DNA of 64,000 nucleotides from Oscarella lobularis (lineage: Eukaryota > Porifera > Homoscleromorpha > Homosclerophorida > Oscarellidae), in NCBI RefSeq assembly GCF_947507565.1, contig NC_089181.1:1420536-1484535 (forward strand). Reading direction: 5' to 3'. A model generated the notes under the pieces. The model saw only the letters and a list, made by a program, of their open reading frames with translations, was not told the DNA's origin and did no database searches. Position 1 is the first letter of the stretch, and each line of letters opens with the position of its first letter. The translations under genes were made by a program, and so were the position numbers. This document shows, piece by piece, positions 55,690 to 64,000 of the stretch.

Positions 55690-56439
55690 TTCGCGAACAA
55701 AGACCGCCGTGGTCTAAAGCGCGCTATTCAACCGAGAAAATGCGAATATAGATGTCGAAGATGCGACCATCTACATGTAGTAACAGTTCTCGTGTGCCTT
55801 GGAGGCGCGGCCGGCGGAAGATATAACCTTAGAAACTTCAACTCGATCGGTCGAAGTAGGAGTCGCCAAATGAGATTCGAGCAAAGTCAGCGACATTTTT
55901 GGACAACGACTGTAGAGAGAGCGATTTTCTGCGGCCCGGTTAGCAAATTGAAGTTACCGGCAGCTAAAATATTGCTAGAAGGTATAAAAATTCATAGGTA
56001 GACCTGTTATGCCTCAAAAACACTGGTGCACGGAGGCTTGCAGACTTTTAGCAACAAAATAGATAATTACGTCTCGCCGCTTCCCCAACTATATTTTATC
56101 GGTTTTTTAGAACGTTTGACTGCTTTTGTAAGTTTAGACACCGTCAAAATTTTCGGCAACAGCCGAGAAGGTCAAGCGGATGTTATTTTTAGACACAATA
56201 GCTGAAAAAATAGAATTTATTCAATTCTTTAATTGAAGAAAATCACTCTGTGCACGTCACATGTTGCTGACCTTTTTCAAATCTGAAGACGTGACCGAGC
56301 TGAAACTTTGGAAAAGAACTAGTTTATAGCTATATAAGAGAATAAGAGAAGTAAATGAAGCAAAAAGGTTCTGATCCCGCGAAAAGTATCCGAAATCCAC
56401 ACACTCTGAGGACTGTGTGTTTTGACTCTTATCAAATCA
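55690..56439. other. Intergenic, no gene seen
   Basis: Upstream region of CARS2 and non-coding sequence; no conserved frame recognised. Confidence 0.45.
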
Positions 56440-57600
56440 TCAAGGTGGCGTCAATTCCCTCAATGACAGTTCGCAGAATGATAATCCAGATTTCATCGTT
56501 GCCGTGTCACATGTACCTCGGATCACATCGGCAGGGTTTCCGTGCTCCTCCGGCTTTGATTTCGAGGACTCTTGTGATCGTCGTCCGTTCCTGCTTCTAG
56601 ATTTCCGCCAAATTTCCGCTTTCCTTTTAAAGCATTCTGACATACGGTGGCCTGGCTTTTTGCAGAAGTAACAATTTCCTCGAAAAGAAGCTCTTCGTTT
56701 TTCTGATTTAGACTGAGCCGCCTGTTTCATGACCGACTGTGCCTGGTTTTTCTGTTGTTCAAGGAGAAACTCAATCGTCTTCTGGTGACTAGCTATCATT
56801 TCTGCAGTGCGGCCAAACAGTTCCTTCAACTCCTTCATCGTTGATTCGTCTTCTTCCGCTGGTTTCTTAGCAGGCGGTTCTCCTAGCTCATCCGTCGACT
56901 TTCCCGATATAACAGAACAAACGCTAGCCGAGGTTCGGGAACATATCTGCCTTCTCCAAACTCTTTCAGCTTTTTCAGCGCTTCGGTACGCAGCGGATAC
57001 TTCTTGGTGCATCACGTTCTAATTCAATTTGGAATTCTGGGCGGAGGCCGTCAACGTAATACAGTGTAGAGGACTAACAACCGTTCGGGAAGTGGGTCAG
57101 GTTGAACATTTCGCAGCTTCGCTAGCAGGTCGCAAAATTTTGAGTTGTACTCGAAGATGGATTCCTCTGATTCCTGCTTTATATGGCACAACTTCCTGGT
57201 GTAATAGTCGATGGGATCACTTGGCCCGAACTCACGGCGAAGAAATTCTTCGAACTGTGACTTGTTGTTCGGCTGGTTCATCTTGAAAGACTGGTATTCT
57301 GTTCGAGCTCGACCCGACGACAGCTCTTTGCAGCTTGCGTTGTTCGTCCCCCCGTGACCCTTTCAACTCCGAAGCTGTTTTGACATGAAACAGCCAACCG
57401 TCTAGATCTTCGTTGACATCTCCCCAGTACCTCTCAATCGTGACGAAGTCCCGTTCGTCGCCTTGTGGATGAGCGGCATTTGAATGAGCAGCAGCGTGTC
57501 CCGGTTGAGGTGCAGCTGGCGCAGCAGCTGGCGCAGCAGCTGCGGCGTTTGCTGGTGTCGGGGGGGTTGCGGCGTTCCTGCCGCCTCATCGTGCCGGCAA
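56440..57600 (-). pseudogene. Retrotransposon gag remnant
   Basis: Read leftwards: ERYWGDVNEDLDGWLFHVKT (about 57440-57380), then in another frame QFEEFLRREFGPSDPIDYYT and CHIKQESEESIFEYNSKFCD, and a third frame with a coiled-coil/linker region and the CCHC zinc knuckle CYFCKKPGHRMSEC (about 56640-56680). Order and motifs are those of a Ty3/Gypsy-type gag. At least two frame changes are present and no protease or RT follows to the left, so only gag was left behind. Confidence 0.7.
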
Positions 57601-59604
57601 TTGTACCCAGTTTGCCTTCTTCACTTGCCGCCGACTTTGTCTTGTTCTCGATCGCAACTGATTTTGGGACGCACGAGACGCCCCATGACACCTTCGTCTC
57701 AAATCCAAACAAACACCTCAATTCTTACGGGAATGCTTGGCTTTCCACGGGAAAGCACAGGATTCTCTTCACGGAAACGCCAAAACAACGCGATTAAATA
57801 TTCAACCGCAAGATGTGAGGGTCGACGGCGTCTCGTCTCGACGCCTTTCTCCTCGCGCCTTTCCATTAATGTCCTAGGGTCAGATCACGTCCAAACCCAA
57901 ACAAAACAAGTAATCCGACAAGGGCGACGCCTCGAAAACAAGCAGCCACATCCGCGTTTCAAAGTTTCGTTCCCAGACATATCGGCGATACGCCCACCTA
58001 AACAATCGACGGCCTCAGCCATTCTACCGATTGGTAACGGTATGCGCGCCCATGCACCCGCTAAGCGCATACCTCTGCCTCTCGAGTCAAAGACTCCTCG
58101 CTACTCGCGGCGACGTGTGCTGCGAGTACCCAATTTCCGGCTTTCAGCCTGACGCCGACGTAGCAGTCGACCGGCAGCCACGGCGCAACGAGCAGGCCAA
58201 ACCCGTTTACGAGCTAACCAGTCACCAACTCATCTCGGACCCACCCCGATCGCGTCTCCAACAAACCCTCGTGCCAGGGATTAATTAATTATAATATTCT
58301 TCACCAAATTGTAAAGGATCTTCCTCGGGTTGGACTCAAAACGGTGAGGCAATTAATAAGGGTGGAGAGGTAGTGGGAATCATAGCGTTCATCATTCGAT
58401 CAACCACCAATGGGGAAATCTATATATCCACAGGTCACATGACCACCACCTAATACACTGTCAATCTCTAACCGTTACAAATTGAAAATAAAACAGAAAA
58501 GGTTCAGCCTCCAGGGCACACAAGCAAAATTCGAGGAATCATGGCATTAAAGTTTTGGGCACGGCTTTAGGTGACCAGTTGCTTGCGTCCGGGAATGTTC
58601 ATCACGTGTCTACACGGATCCGTGCTGTCCACTTGCGTTGCGAGCAGTGGTTGCGAGACGCTTTTTGAAGGCGACCAGTTGAGCATTAGGCGGGTTTATT
58701 AGACTGTGGAGAAATCTGGACATCATTCGATCGAAAAGACGGAAAGAAAGAGCCTGAGAAATGAGCGAGCGGATGGCCGGGTTCGCAACAGTCTTTTGAC
58801 GTTTGCATACATGCCAACCGTCCCGATTTTGGAGTCTTCTCCCGCCGTTCCCCCCGACGCCTGCTCTACTACTATGCGGGCGGCTAATGCCCCGATCCAG
58901 AATCAGATCATGAAACGTGTACTACAATTATATTTCATGAGCTGGTCTTTCTTCTATTTAATTACGCTGATCATAAACTCGTGACCCCGCTGACAGCAGT
59001 GTCTTGAGCTTAGCTCTATCAAATACCGTCGATATTCAATACTGGCTGTAAAAATACTCATGAGTTGAATTTGCTTAATTAAGATACATGTAGTTTTGCT
59101 GTATTCTGAATTAAGAGCTCTGGTTATATGATAGCCATTTGCCAGATTGTGTAAAAACGATTTGGCTTAGACCACGCCGAAATATTTTTTGGGTTACTGT
59201 ACGCCCCCAGACCCTCCCCATTTTCAACACCGAAAGGTTGGCATATATGCGTTTGATTGCATTATATAGGGTTCTGGCTATGTGCCATGTGTGTTCGGTG
59301 AAAAGACCTTTTTTCCTGAGACCCGTTTCCTTTCCTATGGGCAAAATTGGTGGTTTGCATAACTTTGTTCAATTTGTCTTTTCATGTGATACGCGACAAC
59401 TAAACAAACATACGGGTTTGACTGAAGCACTTAGCCGCTGCTTTCTATAAGGTGCAGTGCCCTGCCGGTGTCCTCCCTTTTCTTGTACGTCTGACTTCAT
59501 TTAGATCAATGTAGAAATGTAGCTTCCTTCTCTCTCTATAGTGAACCGGCGTTAAATCATTCACTTTAAATTGCTGGAAAACACCAGAAGTTGCCGCAGC
59601 GGCA
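57601..59604. other. No recognised gene
   Basis: GC-richer to 58290 with overlapping frames in several phases, then AT-rich. No domain, RNA gene or clear repeat recognised. The stretch next to 59605 should hold the promoter of the SRCR/CCP gene but I see no convincing TATA box. Confidence 0.4.
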
Positions 59605-62600
59605 ATGACGACGTCATTTCTGCTTATTCTTGGAGTGTTATCGACGCAACTGGCAGCGAAGGGCTGTTCAGCGCAAACTGGTACGATCTCGTCCTTCTCT
59701 TCTATTGTAATTGGCAAAGGAGACGTCGTCCAGATGGTCTAGTAGACTAATGAGATAAATCAGTCATAAAAACAGTTTACACAGTACCCCAATCTTTTGC
59801 AGCATCCGCATTCCGTAGTGAGGTCATGCGCACTCCTCACTAGCTTGGGTACTTGAGTTTAAAAATTAACCTGAAGAGAAGAACTGGTTTATATCGTTTT
59901 TAACTAAGCGAACTTCGTGTCTTCAGAGGTACGTTTGGATGGGGGCTCGACTGGCTATGAAGGCCGCGTTCGAGTCTACCACAATAACCGATGGGGAACA
60001 GTTTGTGACGACAATTGGGACTTAAACGATGCTCACGTCGTTTGCCATCAGCTGTTTGGAACAGGAGCTGTAGAGGCAAAGAAGTTGGCTTTCTTTGGAC
60101 AAGGCTCAGGCACAATTTGGCTTGATGATGTGGCCTGCAACGGAAATGAGAGCAGTTTGGACGGTTGTATTCACCCTTTGTGGGGTTTACATAACTGCAA
60201 TCACGGAGAAGATGCTGGAGTTATTTGCAAAGGTAAATTTTGTGTCACTTTAATGTAAATACTTTAGTGGTTCTGTTCAGAATTTTAGAAAGAGCAGCCA
60301 TTTTTTATGTCAATGCTTAGTTTTGATTTGGACTGATACTTACAATATGATGTTCGAATTAGATGTTCCTCTGTACTATAGCGAGTAGAAGACGGTACTA
60401 ATGCAATCAGAAGCTCTTCTAAGCGAACTTCTGCATTGTTGTGTGGCAGTGTCTGTGAGTAAATATTTACGAATACTAACCCTGTTGTTTCCACCCGTTA
60501 GCTCAAGAAAATAAATTAAGACTTGTTGGTGGCTCGTCGGCATATGGTGGAAGAGTTGAAATCTTTCACAACGGGACGTGGGGCACGATCTGCGATGACA
60601 GCTGGAACTATTACGACGCTATAGTCGTTTGTCGGCAGTTGTTTTCTACCAGGGGCATAGCAGCGATGGGCGCAGGGTACTATGGGCAGGGGTCTGGCCA
60701 AATTTGGTTAGACTATGTGCGTTGTACAAACAAGGAATTGAGCTTAGATAAGTGTCTACACGGAGGATGGGGCATCCACGATTGTTTTCATTTTGAAGAC
60801 GCAGGAGTGTTGTGCGGCAGTGCGTCAATTTAAGTATTTTATTTCTTATGGCAACGTTTCTTTGTTCTAGGTGGAAGTGTCATCCGACTTGTTGGGGGAA
60901 CAACTCGTTTTGAAGGCCGAGTGGAAGTAAAGCATAACGGTCAGTGGGGGACGGTTTGCGATGACTATTGGAGCTACAACGATGCAAGAGTCGTATGCAA
61001 TCAACTTTTCTCCACAACTCCTCAGAACTATTTGCACAGAGCTTACTTCGGTCGCGGCTCTGGTCCAATCTGGTTAGATAGAATGATCTGCTCCGGATCA
61101 GAGTCCAGTCTTGATGGATGCAGCCACAGTGCCTGGGGTAGCAATGATTGTACCCACTCGGATGATGCTAGTGTGATCTGCAATCGTAGTATGGCTGCAG
61201 GAAGTACGGCTTTCTAATAAAATAATTTTTCTGTAGATCAAAACGATGTGCGACTTGTTGGCGGATCAACGCACTACGAAGGTCGCGTTGAAATTTTACA
61301 TAATGGAATATGGGGAACCGTTTGCGATGATTTTTGGAGCATCAGTGACGCTCAAGTCGTTTGCACGCAGCTGTTTGCTTCAAACGCTGTAGCCTATCGC
61401 TCCAGTGCATACTTTGGTCAAGGAAGTGGAACGATTTGGCTCGACGATGTTTCGTGTTCAGGAAGCGAGCTGAGCCTCGACCAGTGCTCTCATTCGTTGT
61501 GGGGTGCACACAACTGCCATCACAGTGAAGACGCTGGAGTCACTTGCGAAAGTCACATCCTCTCGCTAATTAATTATGAAGCATTCGAAATATTTTTTTC
61601 ATTCTAGGTGTCAGTCCTCTACGACTTGTTGGCGGAACATCCAAGTTCGAAGGTAGAGTGGAAATATTTTTTAATGCCGAATGGGGAAGCGTTTGCGATG
61701 ACCTTTGGACTCGAGTGAACGCCGACGTCGTCTGCCGCCAACTCTTCATGACCTCGTCTGACCCTAACAGGCGCAGCGATGTTTACTTTGGGTCGGGCAG
61801 AGGGACTATCTGGCTTGACGACGTCGCGTGTGTGAACGAATCAAGACTCAACGACTGTTCTCACCTCGGGTGGGGTTCAAACAACTGCGGCCACAGCGAA
61901 GATGTTGGCGTTGTTTGCCGAAGTAAGTGGTTTAATTTGGCAAAAATTTAGACCTTAACTATGAACGCGTTGATTGACTAAACATAAATGAACGGGTCTT
62001 CATTCCTTATGAAGGCCACCTTCAAAAAGTCCTTGTTACTTAATTACCCGGTCTTTATGAAGGTCAATTTCATTAATCCGTGTCTTTATTATGGTCAATT
62101 TTCATGTATTATTAATTGATTAAGGTGGAGCGTCTGTGAGGCTCGTTGGAGGAACAACGAACTTCGAGGGGCGAGTTGAAGTGTTTCACGATGGCCAATG
62201 GGGGTCGATTTGCGACGATGATTGGACTCTTGCAGATGCGAATGTGATCTGCAATCAATTGGGATACGGTTCAGCGATTACCGCTGATTGCTGCGCGCGT
62301 TACGGCCAAGGATCAGGAGCAATCTGGCTCGACGACGTCAATTGCACTGGCTCCGAGACGACAATAGAATCTTGCACTAAATCGCAATGGGGTGCGCACA
62401 ACTGTTTGCACACTGAAGATGCCGGGGTGACATGTGGAAGTGCTAGTCCAGGAGTATTTTGCTTGGCTCTTCCAACGCCGCAGAACTGCTTCAAATCAAG
62501 CGCTTCTACTTCTCGCGGAACGACGGTTGTTTTCACGTGCAATAGCGGCTTTCTTGTCAGTGGCTCCGGCTTGAGAACGTGTCAAAGTGACGGGACTTGG

Positions 62601-64000
62601 TCGGGAACACCGACGACCTGCAATCGTAAGCGTGGGGGAAAAAGATGCAAGAATACTGAGGTATTTTCGTCTAGGTCGTGACTGCGGTTCGTTGTCTGCG
62701 CCATTCTATGGCACCTTTTCTGGCAGCTCGACATTATATCAATCAACAATAAGGTTTAGCTGCAATTTGGGTTACAGTTTGTCTGGTTCGTCTAGTCGCA
62801 CCTGTTTGTCTTCGGGCTTTTGGAGCGGATATCAGCCGACTTGCAGCCGTGCGTATGCAATATTTGGATTGTTCCTCACTACAGTGTCTTTTTTTCGCGT
62901 AGGAATTTATTGTTCATTTCTGTCTACGCCGAGCTTTGGCTCCAAATCTACCACCTCCAGAACTGTAGGAACGATTGTTACGTTTACGTGCAGCGTTGGA
63001 TACCGGTTGTCTGGTTCCCACTCGCGTATCTGTCAGCTGAACGGCTTGTGGACGGGCTCACCAGCTAGTTGCACCAGTGAGATTTGTTGACTTATGCGGG
63101 TAAAACCTTATTCTTTTCTCTCCTAGTTGTCAGTTGTGGAGCGTTGACGGCTCCCTCTAACGGACGCATGACGCTGCCGTCAACTGTCTACTTGTCCGCC
63201 GCGACATTCAGTTGTAACGCTGGGTATACGATACAAGGGTCAGCACGACGGGTTTGCGAATCCAATGGGCAGTGGAGTGGATCAGCAACATCGTGCACAA
63301 CTGCTGGTAAAATGACAGCGAGTGTTGTTAAAAGTTATTAATTTTTTGTTTAGCTAATTCCGGTTGTGTTTCATTGTCAGCTCCCGCATTTGGATATGTG
63401 TCAGGAGGACGTAACTACGGCGACGTAGCCTCGTTCTCTTGCATGTTAGGATTCGCTATACAGGGGTCGTCTCGCCGAACTTGTCAAGTCGGTGGATTGT
63501 GGAGTGGAACACAGACGCGATGCAAAAGTACGGAAAACCTGTTTATAAACAGACAGAATAGTATTTTACTTTTTTCTAGTTGTTGACTGCGGTATGCCGG
63601 CTATACCCTCGAACGGCAGTGCTACAATAACGAATACGACTTATGGATCGGTAGCGTCTTTCAAGTGCAATTCAGGACATGACATTTTTGGGGAATCCAC
63701 GCGGCTCTGCCAGGCCAACGGCCAATGGGATGGCATTCCAGCAGTTTGTGATGGTGAGGCAATTGATGCAGTACGTTTTAGGCACGTGTTTGTCTATAGC
63801 GCCAAAGGGTTGGTCGGTAAATTAGATCCCTGCTTATCAGTCCTTCCCAAATTGATTTTCCATTGAATTATAGAAAATAATAATAATGGTTTTCTCTCCA
63901 GCTCGCTACTGCTTGGATCCTGGAGTACCTGTTCACGGCCGAAGGCTGCCTGTTTCAGCGACGTTTGTCTACAGTTCTACCCTGCGTTTTGCGTGTCAGA
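59605..64000 (+). CDS. SRCR- and sushi (CCP)-domain receptor, 5' part
   Basis: Extracellular recognition or adhesion protein; the 3' end lies outside the window. Exon 1 (59605-59680) encodes a signal peptide ([20 protein letters not shown]). Six SRCR domains follow on exons 59927-60232, 60502-60819, 60871-61185, 61237-61551, 61608-61922 and 62125-62625. Each has RLVGG-type starts, GRV, WG(T/S)(V/I)CDD.W, A.VVC.QL, IWLDDV.C and C.H..WG...C.H.(E/D)DAGV.C. The sixth exon also encodes the first CCP domain. CCPs 2-6 are on 62675-62848, 62903-63076, 63127-63306, 63354-63527 and 63580-63753, with C...L..P..G, F.C..G(Y/F)...GS..R.C and G.WSG....C. A seventh starts at 63902. Every exon is phase 1-1 and a multiple of three. 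Domain-shuffled SRCR/CCP proteins are abundant in sponges. No transmembrane segment is seen yet. Confidence 0.93.

Overview
The window is nuclear DNA of an animal. Genes carry many short GT-AG introns (about 50-60 bases), and two unmistakable metazoan housekeeping genes are present: exportin-5 and a mitochondrial-type cysteinyl-tRNA synthetase. A secreted or membrane protein built of SRCR and sushi/CCP modules starts near the right end. Such SRCR+CCP receptors, together with a compact genome full of diverse DNA transposons, suggest a sponge or another early-branching invertebrate; that placement is inference, the rest is read from the sequence.

Layout. Positions 1-47.8 kb are a transposon graveyard that also holds some well-preserved elements. 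0.2-10 kb: debris of Merlin, P-element-like, pogo/jerky-like and gag-like genes plus an acidic repeat-coding stretch. 11.9-17.3 kb: a SWIM/MULE-like gene (minus strand) split by a complete piggyBac element (14030-16841, TTAA on both sides). 18.7-24.0 kb: a hAT transposase gene split by a 3.25-kb palindromic Merlin element (20431-23684, 8-bp target duplication) that carries two divergent, diverged transposase-like genes around a symmetrical promoter. 24.6-29.6 kb: an integrase-core fragment and a Ty3/Gypsy retrotransposon with decayed pol and very short LTRs. 30.6-32.3 kb: a HIRAN-like ORF and a gene made of tandemly duplicated exon-intron units. 33.4-38.8 kb: a P-element transposase whose two halves lie in opposite orientation, separated by a coding minisatellite and a Gypsy remnant. 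39.0-43.6 kb: a foldback element and two copies of an undescribed-looking repeat with terminal hairpins. 44.5-46.8 kb: a complete two-gene DD34E (IS630/Tc1-like) element with 28-bp inverted repeats.

Positions 47.9-64 kb are gene territory: exportin-5 (+) and CARS2 (-) are convergent with 178 bases between their stop codons. A gag remnant follows, then the SRCR/CCP gene runs off the right edge. Exportin-5 exports pre-microRNA hairpins from the nucleus, CARS2 charges mitochondrial tRNA-Cys, and the SRCR/CCP protein is likely extracellular recognition or adhesion; no functional link between the three is implied.

The two best candidates for undescribed systems are (1) the head-to-head Merlin pair, in which one gene keeps the DDE residues and the other has lost at least two of them yet stays open across an intron, and (2) the two-gene DD34E element whose second ORF has a PB1/ubiquitin-like look and a SHOCT-like tail.
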